A stretch of 64,000 nt of DNA from Archilochus colubris (taxonomy: Eukaryota; Chordata; Aves; Apodiformes; Trochilidae): contig CM041084.1 of assembly GCA_023079485.1 (NCBI GenBank), positions 101,598,467 through 101,662,466 on the forward strand. The letters run 5' to 3'. Below are positions 36,901 to 50,867 of the stretch, in pieces. The translations under genes were made by a program, and so were the position numbers. The notes under the pieces are model-generated. The model worked only from the letters and a program-made list of their open reading frames with translations. It ran no database searches and was not told the origin of the DNA. Position 1 is the first letter of the stretch, and every line of letters begins with the position of its first letter.

Positions 36901-38762
36901 AGTTAACATTTTAGGCTTCTCAGAGATTTCCTGGTGTAGCTGCCAGAATTCAATTCTGTTCCATAATGAAATTTCTTAGGGTTGATAAATGGGTGTTGGT
37001 CAATAAACTGAATTAATAGATAAACAAAGGAAGACGTTAAATCAGTCTTCAATTTCAGAAGCTGCTAAGTCAAGATAGTTGCAGAGAAGCTAAAAAAATG
37101 TCCTGCCAGTAACATAACACCATTAGCAGTTGAATGAAGATGTTTGGAGAGTTTAGTTTGTGAGGGAAAAATAATTGCAGGAGTTGTGTATTCTGATTTT
37201 GTGATATTTGCCAAAACTTTAACCAAAGTATTAATGGTCATCTGTGTTTACTTTTAGTCACTATTTTACTAAAACCAAAGGATGACCTCTAGGGTTAACA
37301 CATATTTTTATTCAGTATCAGAAAATTATCAAGGTCCTGAAGATCACCATGAAATGAGGCTTTGTTTTCCTCTCTTCATCTTCAAGTAACTGTCACTAGA
37401 GAGCTAAATGTATTTTTGGTGTATGGATTGAGTATCTCATCTCAGACACGTTTTCTTAAAGGATCAAATGTATTTGGTAGCACCCAGATATTTCAAACCC
37501 AAGACAAACAATGGGAGAAATTATTTAATAAGGTAGCATTTTATGTGTTCTCTCATAAAAATATGAAAAAAATAAGGATGGTATGCCAAAATATAAGACA
37601 TCATTGGTGTCTTTATTAAGGCTTAGAGGAGTCTGTAGCATGCTCCATCAAAGCCTCTCACAGCTCCTCTTAAAGTGGTGATCTCAGTAGCAGGAGTATA
37701 AGGAGGGGTTGAAAGGGGGATCGATTCTCTGAGGCACTGTCAGTATTCCAGCATTACCACAGGACTTGCATCCAGCCCTGAATTTTTTGTTACATATGAA
37801 TTGAGGTTTACAATGGGTGTTCTCTGGCTGATGGAAAATTTTGGAGTTATAAAGTAACTACACTTTTTACACTTCAGAAAGCATAGCTTTTCTCTGAAGA
37901 CAGGGATGTGTTCCTCATGGTAGGCTCTTTACTATGGAGTAAAGAAGCAAGACTTGCAGTGCCTGATGTGAACTGGCCTGTGCTGTACAAGTCTTGGAGC
38001 ATTTTTTAATTCTGTGCTCAGGTTCTCTCACCAAAGGAACTGCTTGGATTGCTCTCAGATTGCAGGACTATGTGTGCAAACTAATATGTATGCAGTGTGG
38101 ACACTGAGGGGCCACAGGCTGTGCAGGGATGTAAAAAGGAAAATAATTTCACAGCATATATAGGAATTGTCATGTGTGTTGAAGACAGCCAACTCGAAAA
38201 AAGCTTCCTCAGGTAGGGAGCTCTATAGCATACCTGGGAACCCTGGAAGAGCAGTGCTTTCCATGGCAGAAAATCCTGGATTCTCCAGATTTGCAACAGT
38301 TTTCATCTCCTAGGTGTTGTAGAGGCTTGGCATCTGAGTTACCTGTCCCCAGCAGAGTGGATGTGGCACCCTGAAAGCAGCATGTACCAGGCAGAATACA
38401 GTAGACTGCTGCTTAAGTTTGATAGAAGTTTCATGAAACCCAAATGATATTTAATAATAGAATTTCATCTAAAAATCAGCTATTTCCAATAAAAGGCAAT
38501 TCTAGCAGAAAATTCTTACCCAGTTACAATATAGAAGAAAAGACTACTAGTCATTTTAATTAAGGATGGATGATATAGAAATTATGTTTCTATGAAAATT
38601 AGAGTGTTTAGAGATAGAAATGATGGATAATGTTTTTGTCCACTGGAATGAAAATGAGTATTTGATCTAAATTTTTTATTTATTTTCTTAGAAAATAAAT
38701 TAAAACAGCCACACTGCCTCTCATAATATGTTGGAAGTTACAGATGAGATTTTTAACGTTAG
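33904..38762. other. Unannotated unique stretch
   Basis: No gene or recognised transposon in nearly 5 kb. It contains a T-run at about 35262-35276 and a strongly T/G-rich tract at 36104-36223 that ends in a long T-run and CAG. A further T-run lies near 36433-36450. The 94-codon frame at 35403-35687 has one hydrophobic segment but no known domain or gene context. Confidence 0.5.
36104..36223 (+). repeat. G/T-rich low-complexity tract
   Basis: About 120 bp composed mostly of T and G, with GTTTT and GGTTT units, ending in a T-run followed by CAG. Another member of the plus-strand T/G tract series. Confidence 0.75.
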
Positions 38763-38763
38763 A

Positions 38764-38785
38764 TATATATATATATATATATATA
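38764..38785. repeat. (AT)n microsatellite
   Basis: An uninterrupted AT dinucleotide tract of about 22 bp within AT-rich DNA. Confidence 0.9.
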
Positions 38786-41700
38786 ATAATTTATATAAAT
38801 TACAGTAAATTACTGGAACCTCCTTCAAATTTGTCAAATTTAATTTTCTGCTCTGTGGAGCACAGTGAGACCGTGAAGCTGAATGGCATTTTACACCATG
38901 CATGTAGCCAGATGCCAAAAGCCTATGGCATGAGCAGAATCCACAGTAAACCCACAGACAAATGGTCAAGAAGGTGAGCTGCTCAGTTCTTCCTCAGCAG
39001 TGCTTTCAAAGGAGTTTTCATCCTTTTTGTGGTGCCTACAATGGCAAAGCAGTGGCATTTTAAATGAGCAGTTTGACAGAGCTGTAGCTAGTTTTTTCAA
39101 ATATTAGTTTGGGTGCTGGTAAGGGACTTAAGGGTCATGATTTCTTCAGATCTCTGGAATATCAGAACCATAGCTGAATCAGTGTCATCTTCAACTAGTA
39201 AAGTAGTACAGCTGTAGCCAAAAGGGAGTATGTCACATACTCTCTGTGAAACTAAATGGTTAGTCAGTGTTCAAAGTCTTGAACAGTTGTTCTGTTGGGA
39301 AGAAAATGTGATGAGAGAATTTGCTGTAATATCTAATGCATCTTTATTTGTTAGGAAAGTGAATATTCATGAAATTATATTTTCCTAAATGAAGAAAAAA
39401 AAAAAAAAGAATAGGAATAATAAAGGGAGCAGTCTCTTTACTCTCAAAATCCTCTTCAGTGCCAAGATGCACACTGAGCTTTTTTCTATGCTTGTGTTGC
39501 AGGTGTTTCTCTGTTATTTCATTGTTTTCAATTGCCTGCTCCATCCACATCTGTGACGCTTTTGTGGGTGTCATTTTGCATATACAGTAGTACCAACAAT
39601 TTCACAATTGCTTTTAGCCACCAGGAGAATTCCTCTTCTTGCATCACACAACAGCACCAGGGCAGCATCTGCATGATCTACAATGGTGATTTCTGCTGCT
39701 TCTTAAGGGATCTTAAATTCCTGTTACACTTAACAGTGAATTAAGGATTTTGTACTCCAAAGCCACAGATTTTGTATTCAGTGCATCTAATACAAAACCA
39801 CTCTTGCTGGTTGTTTTTTTTAACTATGCCAGGCTCCTTTGAAACTGGGGACAAACATGTAAAATACATTAAGGTTATTAGATTAGGCATCAACTTGATG
39901 CATCCAGTGTAATTCATAAAATTCATCTTCTGATGTTTTGGGTTTTTTCCTGTTCCTGTTTCCACATAAGATCTAAGACTCTAGATCCTTGGAAATCTAT
40001 AATTTGCACAGTCTATGAATTTTTTTTTTTTTTTTAGCTTTGAATATTAATGTAAGGGAAATGCCATTTTTACGTGGGGGCTGCAATCACAGGACATGAA
40101 GTTTGGGAATTTGTCTTCTAGTTAAGGTGGCAAGTGTCACATTTTTTTCATGTTCTTGATAATGAAATGAAACAGTATGAACACTGTATTGTTTTCCTGG
40201 TTGGTGATTTCTTTCCTTTTTTCCAGAGCAAAGGTGACCTGGAATTTTCTCTGGGGATAAGTTAAGACCTTGCATGCCCAATTACAAAGAATCCAATACT
40301 GTGCTCTTCCATTTCATGTGACACTGGGTTGTGATCATCCACAACGATTGTCAAGGTGTTTTGTTTGCCAAAAAGTTTAAAAACCTTTCAATTGCAATCT
40401 TCCTTTAGTCTGAGGAGAAATTAAATTTATGATTCTTCATTTCATTTGGTTAAAAAAAAATACTGTTTTTCCCTCATATGCCTCTCTAAAATAATTGTTA
40501 GATGACAGCAGAAAGAGTGAACACAGATATGGATTATTTATGATATTATTGTTGTTGATGTTAACTAAAAAAATAAAGCAAGTAAACTTTTCAGTGCTTA
40601 GGGATGGAAGTTTTCAGATCAACTCTATGCTCTTTTCCTTTACAGTTTTCACAAAATTATCTTCTTCAACTCAGTAAAGAGCATAGCAGGACAATTTATC
40701 AGCCTGGATCGACAGATGGACATGGGGTTCTGAGGAAAACAGAAACCTTTGTTATACATATAACAAACTTCTCCATATGCATGACATCTCTGTTGGAAAG
40801 TAGCCATAAATTTTCATTTTGGTTTACTGCAATCAAAACCCAATAATATCTCATTGCTCAACTACCAGTGGGAAAACTGAGTTGTATGTAGGAGATTGAA
40901 ATCTTAGTAACAGTGCTACAAAAGAAATACATGAATAAAGCATTATTATAAATATGCTAGCATCAAAGCCACCTTTGTGTCATGTAGAGGGGTTTTGTAC
41001 TGTTAAAATCAACGGTATAAAATAATCTGTAAAAATATTTTTCAAAAGCTGAACTTCATTAAACTATTTTTTTCTATCCTATTTTCAAATGCTGTGTTCA
41101 CCCCTTTAAGACAAAAAATTTTGGATATTACTTAAAAAAAAAATGCAATTTCTTCAAAAAAACCCAAGCCACAATAATAATTCACCATTATTTATTTATG
41201 AATTCTCTTTTAAAGTAGAACAGATTCTTTGGCTGTGGAGAATGAAGAGACTGGCTCTACAAATTTGTTGAGCAGATACATTTTTTTTATATACAGAACT
41301 GTGGGTGTAGGTGATTTTTCCCATTGTGGTCTGAAAGAAAACACATTATAATGTATGTGGGAGTTCAGATCTTGTAGTCTCATTGAAATTCTTCCCTAGT
41401 CTCTGCTGTGTAGCCTTGGACTTGTTGCATAATTTCTCTGTGCTTTCATTTTTCATTTTCACTTATGTACCTGTGCCTAAATTAGATTGCTCTATAGTAG
41501 TATAGATTGCAATATAGTAGTACATCTTTTAAGAGGAGTAGTTTCACTAGGTGGTTGTGCAGAGACTATTTTACAAAGTAACAGAAACTGGACTAAATGG
41601 AGCATAGGGTCCATTTTAATGCAATAAAACCATCCATACTTAGTACATGTCAATCCAAAATCATTTGCACATTGTTTTCTTATTGATGTCTTTATTTAAA

Positions 41701-43659
41701 TTAAGTTTGTACCTATGTAAATCTCTATATGCTATAGGTAATATATACACATATAGATATGTGCATGTATATATATATACAGTTTCCTTTATATACATAT
41801 TTTCATTTCCTTTGTTTTTTACAGAAAATTTATTTCAATGCTAATTCTTGATGCAACTCTTTTCTGTATAATTCCTTTATGTTTCTTCTACTTTTTAAAT
41901 AAGTCTCTGGATAACTCTTGCCACAATTTGGCAATTACAGAGTATTAGATGGGAGATATTTTTACGGAGATCTGTAGCCTGGCTTAGTCAAACCAATATG
42001 CTTCTTAGTATGTCTTTATTTTCGAAATGCCAGAGTGGGAATGTGTGCACAGCTGGTCCCTGTGCTGCTATACCTGTTCTGAGTCAGCTGCAGAAAATAA
42101 TTATCCAGTGTTCTCAGAATAGCACTATTAAAAGCAACATATAACACAGACACTCCCACACCCCCAGTGGTAAATGGTTTTATAACAGAATTAAACATGT
42201 TCATGTGTTGCTAACTCAAATTTATTCAGGGTAGGCCCAACAATAAAGCAGTCAGGTTTTTATGTGGGGGTTGGAGTCTCATTTGCATTAATACACATTC
42301 TGAATTCTTTCTGGAAGTAAGGAACTTAAGTACATCAGTGTGCTGACTCAGGTCATGTGCAAGGAAAGCCCTGTGTAAATGGAGACAAGGTCCTGGAGAT
42401 TTGATCTGGTGAAACATTTGTACTGCAGGTGTAACCCTATCCCTCTGTCTTGCTGATGAACATGAGCTTCCCATTGTTTGGCTTAATAGCTGTTCTGTGT
42501 CTTGAATTAAGTCTCCGTGTTGCCAGTGCTATGTAGGTACTTTCTTTTTTTCTCTGGCATTCACTTCTATGACCTATTTTCTTTTTGTGTGTGATTTTTT
42601 TTTCTTTGTGGTTTTGTGACTTGCTACCACATAGTGTGCATTATTTATAAACTGTGTCTGTCCCTTGCAAAACAGCCCAACTATGCCATGCTTTGAATAA
42701 AATCTGAGCTAGGAAAGAAAATCATCTGAAATGTTACAAAGTTTTATGTCTTTAACTAAAATGACACGAACCTCATCTTAACTAAAAGGAATAATTTCCA
42801 AACCAAAGGTTTATGCCAATGCAAACGGTAATGGGAGAAGTGGCATATGAGTGGCATATGAAAGTCTGTAGTGGTTACACTCTCAGGGCCAGTGCAGCCT
42901 CAGCCAAAGCATTATCATATTCAATTGTCCTAAAATGTTATTAAAGTGCAATGCAATTTTCTCTCCTTTCCCATTTAGTCACTGCTGAGGCAGAGATGAG
43001 TCTGAAGAGAAGCTTTTTTACCAATTTGTGAATCCAGCTTCATTTGCTAAGTGTTTCTGTAATTCAGTGCTTGAAACGTCTTAATCACTTGCCTGGCTTC
43101 AGAGGTGAGGCCCAAATATGCAGAGATACCCTATTCCAGAACCTTATCTCTTGCCAGCTCTTGTGGATGTGCATTGGAATGTGGAAGAACAACAGTGAAC
43201 ACATGAAATAATGTGAGTGCTGTGAGCATATAGCACAGGCATGGGAACCTTATCTCTGCCATAGTGCAGATAAGGCAGATTATCTTGTAAAAATATTATT
43301 TTGTTTTCTGATTAATAATCCTGGGACATTGACATTGATTCTTCATGGATAGGCATCACTTCCTTGTTCCCTTCAGGCACTTTACTCTCAAAAGCAAGAA
43401 AAGGAATTCAAATGTTGCGTTATTACAGCTGTGAATGGAATCTAGTTTTCTTTTGAGAATCTGTAATTAAGAAGAAAGAATCAACAACATCAAAGAGAAA
43501 TTCTGCCTGGTGTTGATAAAGAGGTTTTCATTTATTTCCAGAGAAAAAAAGACAAAAATAATTTTAAAACAGACACAATTGTTTTCTTCCCAGATATAAT
43601 AACTTATCACAAATTCTTTTCTAAAAAGCATCATTTGAATGAATAATTCTGTCTGAAAG
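38786..43659. other. Unannotated unique stretch
   Basis: No gene recognised. It contains an A-run (39395-39408), a T-run near 40020-40036 and a TA-rich segment near 41735-41780. A small direct repeat of AGTGGCATATG lies at 42840-42861. A possible MIR-like remnant is listed separately. Confidence 0.5.
41401..41475 (+). mobile_element. Possible MIR-like SINE remnant
   Basis: CTGTGTAGCCTTGGACTTGT, followed by a block resembling the TTTCTCTGTGC-type core and a TCATTTTCAC end, matches the order of the MIR core (CTGTGTGACCTTGGGCAAGT onward) with many mismatches. MIR-type SINEs are ancient and survive in birds only as diverged pieces. Confidence 0.4.
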
Positions 43660-44269
43660 CTGGCAAAGGCAGCCAATGGCATCCTGGTCTGTATCAGGAG
43701 CAGTGTGGCCAACAGGTCCAGGGAAGTGATTCTGCCCCTGTACTCAGCGCTGGTGAGGCCACAGCTTGAGTCCTGAGTCCAGTTCTGGGCCCCTCAGTTC
43801 AGGAAGGAGATTGAGGTGCTGGAGCAGGTCCAAAGGAGGTCAACCAGGCTGGTGAAGGGATCCAGCACAAGTCCTATGAGGTGAGGCTGAGGGAGCTGGG
43901 GGTGTTCAGTCTGGAGAAGAGGAGGCTCAGAGGAGACCTCATCGCTGTCTACAACTCCCTGGAAGGAGGGGGTAGCCAGAGGGGGGTCGGTCTCTTCTCC
44001 CTATCAGTAAGACAAGAGGGCATGGACTTAAGCTCTGCCAGGGGAGGTTTAAATTAGATATTAGGAAGAAATTCGTTACAGAGAGAGTAGAGTGATTAGG
44101 CATTGGAATGGGCTGCCCAGGGAGGTGGTGGATTCTCTGTCCCTGGCGGCTTTTAAAAAGGGGCTGATGTGGCACTCAGTGCCATGGTCTGGTAACCACA
44201 GTGATAGTGGATCAAAGGTTGGACTTGATGATCTCGGAGGTCTGACTCTATGATTCAGTATGATGATTC
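43660..44269 (+). mobile_element. CR1 LINE fragment, end of ORF2 plus 3' UTR
   Basis: A sense copy of about 600 bp. It begins near CAATGGCATCCTGGTCTGTA and shows GTGGCCAACAGGTCCAGGGA, the GTCTGGAGAAGAGGAGGCTC block and AGGAAGAAATTCGTTACAGA. It ends with GGTTGGACTTGATGATCTCG and a degenerate CTCTATGATTCAGTATGATG terminus. It keeps the C-terminal reverse transcriptase region in broken frames. It is a GC-rich island in AT-rich flanks. Confidence 0.95.
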
Positions 44270-46077
44270 CACCTGAAATGTCAGTAGGAGTTTCTGTGAA
44301 TAAGATGGTGACATTTGATGTGCTTGGTCATTGAGCAGTACCTTCTTGCTGGCACCTGCTTCATGATGAGTAAAGTTGTAACTGTCACAGCTGCTGCAGA
44401 TTTAGTTCTTGTTTTATTATTAATGCATTCTTAACTGAGGTGGTTTTTTCTTTGTTTGTTTTTCTTCTAATGGATTGCAGGCTGTGAGGTGCTGATAAAT
44501 ATGTAAGAGGATGTGCTTCTCTGAGAAAAGAAGTGTTGGATGGTGCAGTATTTATACCATAGTCTTTTAGGAAGTTAGTGATGGGTTGGTAGTTTGCTCT
44601 CTCTGCAGTGAAGCAAGTTAGAGGCTTTTACCTTTCACATTTTGAGGGACAACTCCCAGCTGCAGTGTTGACTTGAATGCGTCTATGCAATTTCTTTGTT
44701 GTTGCTTTTTAGGGACTTGGAGAAGGAACTACTTGGAAGGAGAAAACAGGACCCTGAGATACATGTAATCCTCTATACTCTGGAAGGTCAAATAGTAGTT
44801 TTAAATTAAGGCAGTTACTCTTGGCATTCTCTAGGAAAGTAGTATTGCAAAATAATCTATTTGTAATAGATTAAGTAAAAAAATTAATATATTTGTAATA
44901 GGAATCACAAATAATAAATTACTGATATATATTTTTGTTTTGATGGTTACTGGAAATTAGGCCTTCTCTGCATTCCTGTGAGCCTGGTATTGCTTCTGGA
45001 TATTGGTATCCACAGTAAAGCCAGACAGGGGCAGCATTTAGTTTAAATGTTCTTGAGTCAACCTTGCAGTAATACCAAGTCAAAACAACTCTTTGTTGTT
45101 TTCTTTGATGCTTTTGAAATGAAATATTTTGGCCTTGCCTAAAAAGAACTGATATTGCATCTACATTCAACAAAATCCATTAGTTTTCATAGAACGTGTT
45201 AAGTCTGAGTCCAGATTTTTGTTCCAGAAAAAGACTTGGAAAATTTTCAAGCATCACTATGCAGCTTTAGCACAGTTTCATACTGCATATTTTTAGAAAA
45301 AATACTGTTTCTTCCAATTGTTTATAACTTATTTATGTGTCAAACATGCATTTGAAGATAGGGTTATTTCCTATCATTAAGACAGAAGGCGTATCTGCAA
45401 ATAGCTACAGAGAAAGAAACTCAGACCTCCTTTTGCTTTAAGCATCTTTAAAGTTAACAATTATATGGTTCTTTCCTTCACTTATTTCAAGAAACTTTTA
45501 CAGGTTCTGTTCTGAGAAACCTGCTGGCATCAGTGCTGAGAGTTGCCCACTAATACATGTAAGCTTGCTTGCTGGAGAAAGGGCTCTATTTTTTTAAGGG
45601 CTTATTCTGTGGGCAAAAAAAACCCAACTTACAAGACACTAGCTATAAAAAGTAAAGCTGAAAAATGGACTGTTTTGGAAAAAGTAGCAACTTGGGAGGC
45701 TTGGGTATGGAGTTTTTTCCTCAATAAAAACCACTCAGATTTAGGTAAGGGTAGCTTTACCAGGTACTTAGAGACTATGAATCAGCAATTATAAATTTAA
45801 TATAAAAAAAAAAAAAAAAAAGTCAAAAAGATGTCCTTGTGAAAATTTGCCAAAAGTTGTTTTTCTCTGTGACTAGGTTATTTGTGATTCTATAGATAAA
45901 GATAACCTGGATTATAATTTTGTATTGATCATTAATTTGTATAGGTCATATTCATTGTTTATTCTAAGTAATTAAAATAGGCTATGTAGTGCAAGTATCA
46001 TTGTAAGAATCTGTGAGGATCAAAACTGGGTGCTGGAAGAGGGATAATCAGCTAAAATCTGCATATACATCATTACT
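44270..46077. other. Unannotated sequence between CR1 copies
   Basis: No gene recognised. It contains an 18-base A-run at 45804-45821. Confidence 0.5.
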
Positions 46078-46602
46078 CTGCTCTTATGAGGGCCCACCTG
46101 GAGTACTGTGTCCTGTTCTGGGGTCCCCAATATAAGGACATAGAGATCCCTGAACATGTCCAGAGGAGAGCCACTAAAATGATCAAAGGGCTGGATCACC
46201 TTCCCTGTGAAGACAGGATGAGAAAGTTGGGGTTGTTCAGCCTGGAGAAGAGGAGGCTTCAAGGGGACCTTATAGTGGCTTTCCAATATCTGAAGGGGGC
46301 CCTCAAGAAGCCTGGGGTAGGGCTTTTAAAGTGTGTGTGTAGGAATAGGAGGAGGGGAAATGGTTCAAAACTTGAAGAGGGGAGATTTAGGTTAGATATT
46401 GGGAAAAAATTCTCTCCTGTGAGGGTGGTGAGACACTGGCACAGGTTCCCAAGGAAGTTGTGGCTGCGCCCTCCCTGGAAGTGTTCAAGGCCAGGTTGGA
46501 TGCGACCTTGAGAAACCTCATCTAGTGGGAGGTGTCCCTGCCCATGCAGGGGGGGCGGAACTAGATGAACTTTAAGGTCCCATTCTATGTTTCTGTCATC
46601 CA
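46078..46602 (+). mobile_element. CR1 LINE fragment with readable ORF2 C-terminus
   Basis: A sense copy. The plus-strand frame from 46086 reads the C-terminal end of the CR1 reverse transcriptase protein, with the HLEYC and LFSLEKRRL motifs known from CR1 ORF2. The 3' UTR follows (GAGATTTAGGTTAGATATTG, GAAGTGTTCAAGGCCAGGTT and a GGAACTAGATGAAC block), then a degraded CATTCTATG terminus. The 5' truncation removes the rest of ORF2, so it cannot move on its own. Confidence 0.95.
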
Positions 46603-47307
46603 TCACTTGAGTGTTTTGTGTGTGAAAATGGGTGGCAGAACTTCCCCTTGTTCTTATGTGGTTCTGTGTGCAATGTTTAACTTGTAATACAATTTAAGTC
46701 TATGCTTGCAGGTCTAAATGTGATGTAAATGATACTAATTACTTATTTTTAAAATAATCATAATTTTAGGGAATTTTAGGGGTCTTGCATTTACCATCCC
46801 CTTTTTCTGGATTCCATAAAACCAGATTTAAAGTCCTGGGTAGTCACATGCTGTTTTATTCTTTTAAAACAACAAATAAAAACCTGCTATTGATATACAG
46901 GCTGCACAGAAATTTTTCTAACAGCTTTCAAGAATACATCAAGGACAATTACTTCTAAGTCTTTATGAAAATAAGAAAAAGCAAAATTCACTAGCCCATT
47001 TCACTGGATCATGATTAGAAGATTTAGGCATGCCAGCCAGGTGGTTTTAGCTGTGTAACATCTGTAAGTATGACTTCTTGCTTAATTTTACTCTCTGCTA
47101 ATCAAATGTTTCTGAATGTCTTTGTGCACTGTGGTGTTTTTTTTCTACAGAGTAAACAAATGCTGCCTTCTTCCCCTTCTTTTTGTTCCCATTCTCCTCC
47201 AAAAAACAAAGCTTTATCCATGCTTTAGTAAAAACTTTTGTAGAAAGTTTTTTGTAGAAATGTTTGTTTTCTTTTCTTTATGAAATTTTACTTTGTGTTT
47301 CAAGTGA
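46603..47307. other. Unannotated sequence between CR1 copies
   Basis: AT-rich unique DNA with nothing recognised. Confidence 0.55.
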
Positions 47308-47537
47308 AGGGTAGATTTAAGTTATACAGTAGGAGGAAATTTTTTGATGTGAGGTTTGTGAGACACTGGAAGAGTTTGGCCAAGGAAATTGTGGCTGACC
47401 CCTCCCTGGGGTGTCCAAGGCCGGGTCTGATGGGGCTTTGAGCAACTTAGGCTAGCAGATGGTGTCCCTGCCCCTGCAGAGGGGTTGGAGCCACATGAAT
47501 TTTAGGGTCCCTTCCAACTCAAACCATTTGTCTGTGA
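47308..47537 (+). mobile_element. CR1 LINE 3' UTR fragment
   Basis: A sense copy beginning GTAGATTTAAGTTATACAGT. It continues with TGTGAGACACTGGAAGAGTT, GGTGTCCCTGCCCCTGCAGA and CCCTTCCAACTCAAACCATT. The terminal octamer is degraded to TTGTCTGTGAAAT. Confidence 0.92.
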
Positions 47538-48348
47538 AATAGTGACAAAATTGCTGAGAAAGTCTTCCTTTCTCATAGGCACCTACCACTTTGTCACTCT
47601 ATATCAAGATACTGTTGCAGATCATGCCTGATCTATCCTGGCACACTTTCTCTCCTCCTCTCCTCCTGGTAAACCTCTCCATTGCATGTGCCTATCCTCA
47701 AGGGCCTTGCATGAGAGATGCCACCTGCAGTTGCTCTGCACAGGTGTTCCCTTCCTAGATGGATCATTCTGGACATCTGAGGTGCAGCACTCATGCACAA
47801 ACCAACCTGGTGCTCCATGCATGGGCACCAAATGCTTGATTGCAGGATGCTCAGAGGTGTGATGGGTGATTACCCTGAACCTGAACTACAGCCACCGGAG
47901 TCAGTGGGATAAATTTGAACAAACCTCAGTAAGAAGAGTCCATCTAAAGGCAGGTTTTATCTTGCTGCTGGAAAAGGTATTTAGACTCTTTTGTTTAGCC
48001 CAGTGGATTACCAGTTCCCAGTTGCACTGGGACACCACCTCATTGGAGCAATGATTTTGACCTTGATGTTCACACTGCTTGTCTCCAGCCGTTCCATGCC
48101 AGCCAGGACCATTGCTGACTGCTCCCAGTAGCTTATTTCTCTGCCAGTTGTTCTTGCTCACTCTGTCTGCTGCTCTGCTCCGTCAGCCAGGCTGCTGCAT
48201 CCCATTTATCTCCCATCTGTTCATTTCCACTCTTGCTGTTCTTTTCTCCCCAGACACAATTCTTTGCAACCCCTATAGAGTTTCGGTACTTTTAGAAAAA
48301 AAAGCAAAAACAGTGATATTGATCAATCCCCCTGGAGCCTTTCTTTTC

Positions 48349-48382
48349 ACCCTTTTTTTATTTATTAAAAAAAAAGGGGGGT
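48349..48382. repeat. AT-rich imperfect hairpin
   Basis: ACCC plus a seven-T run is followed, after a short TTTATT-type loop, by a nine-A run and six Gs. The arms pair as an inverted repeat with unequal G/C ends. A biological role is not evident. Confidence 0.55.
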
Positions 48383-50867
48383 CAACCCCTTCTCTTTATT
48401 CTTTTAGTCCAAACTTTTTGCACATCAAGGATGTGTAAGCCAGAGCATTCCTGTAGGGTGACTTATCCAATCTAAATGCGTGGACTGATTATCTGTTAAT
48501 GCTTTCCACTTACACTTTCTCCAGTTTTACCATTTAGCTATGTTTAACAGGAATCTTGCCAAGAGTTGCAATATTTACATAATCCATGGACAAATAAAGT
48601 TTGATCTGAAGAGTTTGACAGATTACATGCAGCTTCCTTTACTGTCTGACCAAGGTCAGCACAGTCTTGTCTCATCCATAGAAGACTGATCATAAATCCG
48701 AGGGGGATGACTGACTGGATTTTTGTTATTGAAGACTATGGTCACAGTTGATGTATATTCATTTTGTAATGCACTGTAGCTGTTGGGTTCTCTTGTGGAA
48801 AACTTTGACAATCAAATTTTTGCTGCCTTCTGGTCCTGATTCAGTGCAAATGAGCATTCCTGTGTTACTGCAGACTGTTGTACACATTTGTGAGAGAGCT
48901 GCATCTTTCAGACAAATTTATTTGTTTTCTGGAGTGCCTTTTACATTATAATCATGGCCTCCAAAATGATTGTAATCCCTCCCAGCTTAGTGTGATCTCT
49001 GAATTTAATAAAACATACTCCATTCTATCATCTAACTCGGAGATAAAAGTAATAAATAACAACATACTGACCGTCAGATCTTGTGAACTTCACCCAAGTA
49101 ATCCTTCCATTTTTCAGTGATTAGATGTTGTTATTGATAGCTGTAAGCCTATTCTAGTATGTTTTGCCCCAGACCATGTGTCCCCAGTTTGTCCACAAGG
49201 ATATTGTGTAGTAACTGTAGCTTGTCCACACCATTAATTAGCCAGTAAAATCCTTTCCTTTCAAAACGCATTGTTTCACTATTTTGGAATAAAACATATA
49301 TATAGAATATTTTTTTTTCCTGGATTCTGAGGGTTTAGCACTGTACTTCTTTCCTTTTACTCCTAAGCTGATAGTGAATGTGCACTCATCTTGGCTTGCA
49401 GCTGTAGGAACAAGGGTCTCATACAGCACAATGGAGGGCTTCCACCTGTTTGTGTCTTTGATTTGTCTTTAAAATGTAAATTGTTGGTGTGTTTAGAAGA
49501 ACCATTCAGTGCAACTTAGCAATTAAGGTTGACATCACTGTATACAAGTGCCAGAACAGTTCTTTTTAATATACAGTAAATTATCTCAGTGTCAGATATA
49601 ATGGATGGTTGTGGTGTTATTGTCAGTGGTATCCCTCTCATTTGTAGTCTACACAAAAATACAAAGTAGTGAGGAAATGGTTGATGAATACATTTTTCTT
49701 TCCCGTTGGGTAGCAGTTTTATTTTAAATGACTGAGCTGCTTAATTTTTTACTCACATTTTCACCTGAAACTGAATGTATTTGTAAATTTTTCTGTTAGC
49801 CTTTGTGTCTAGTGATGCTCAGGGTCCAAACATTCAGTGCATATACCTCCCTTTTTGACTATTCCTGCTACTGGGAAAGAGTGGAAAGAAATTTTGCTCA
49901 GAAGATACAGTGCTCTTGGCCAGTGTACAGCATTTACCATTTCGTCTGAAATGCTGTAATGCTTTCCTTCATGGTTAGTCAGCTTAAATATCTACAGCTA
50001 GATACAGAACCACTATTGCTCCTGCTCAGTTAGGGTGGTTTATATGACATGGTACTTTAAAAGGAATATTTCTGCAATCCATCAAGTGCAGAGACTTTAG
50101 CACTCTAAAGATTTTGGTCGGAAACAGGGAGGGCAGGTCCTCTCCCACACACCACAGCATGTCCACGGGGTAGTTGTGAGATAAAGTATGTTTCTTGGTG
50201 AAGGAGTTGATATGCGTATCATAATGGCAACAAGATAAAACTTGACCCAATTTTAATGCAGGTGTGAAGTCTTGCTCTCAGAAAACATGAGTTTCACCAG
50301 TGCATCACAGGGAATGGCTATCTATGCAAGCAGTGTAACAGGGTCCACTTGTTTGGATCACAAGCTAAACAAAATCTGGCAATGTGATGCAGTTACAAAA
50401 AAGGTTATTTTTACTTTTCTGTGAAATGTGAGGAGGTAATTGGTCTACTTGGGTAACTGAATGTCACTCAGGGCTCAGCCATACTGCTGTGTCTTGCTGG
50501 GGACACTGAACTTCAAGCAGTGGCTGAAGGAAGTCTTTTGGATCACAGGATCATTTGTTAGACTTCTAGAAATATGTTTATGGTGAAATGTTTTATTTTA
50601 AATTCATTTTTTAAAAAAAATATTTAATCAGGGAGTTCAGACAATATCTGTCATGGCATTGCTACAAATAGAGCAGGCTGTCTTTGAAATCTTCCTCACT
50701 GAAGAGTTTAAATATCAGACTAGAAAAAAGCATTTTCAGAGATCATCTATGAACATATTCTTCTATGCAGCAGAAGAGTCAGCCAGATGTCTTAACACCC
50801 CCTTCTGTGGTTTTTTTTTTCATTTTTTTGCAGAAAAATCCCTTTTCTGTACTTTTGCTGGGACTCT

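Noticed and set aside
46259..46606. 115-codon minus-strand frame
   Set aside because: It is antisense to a CR1 3' region, so a shadow frame.
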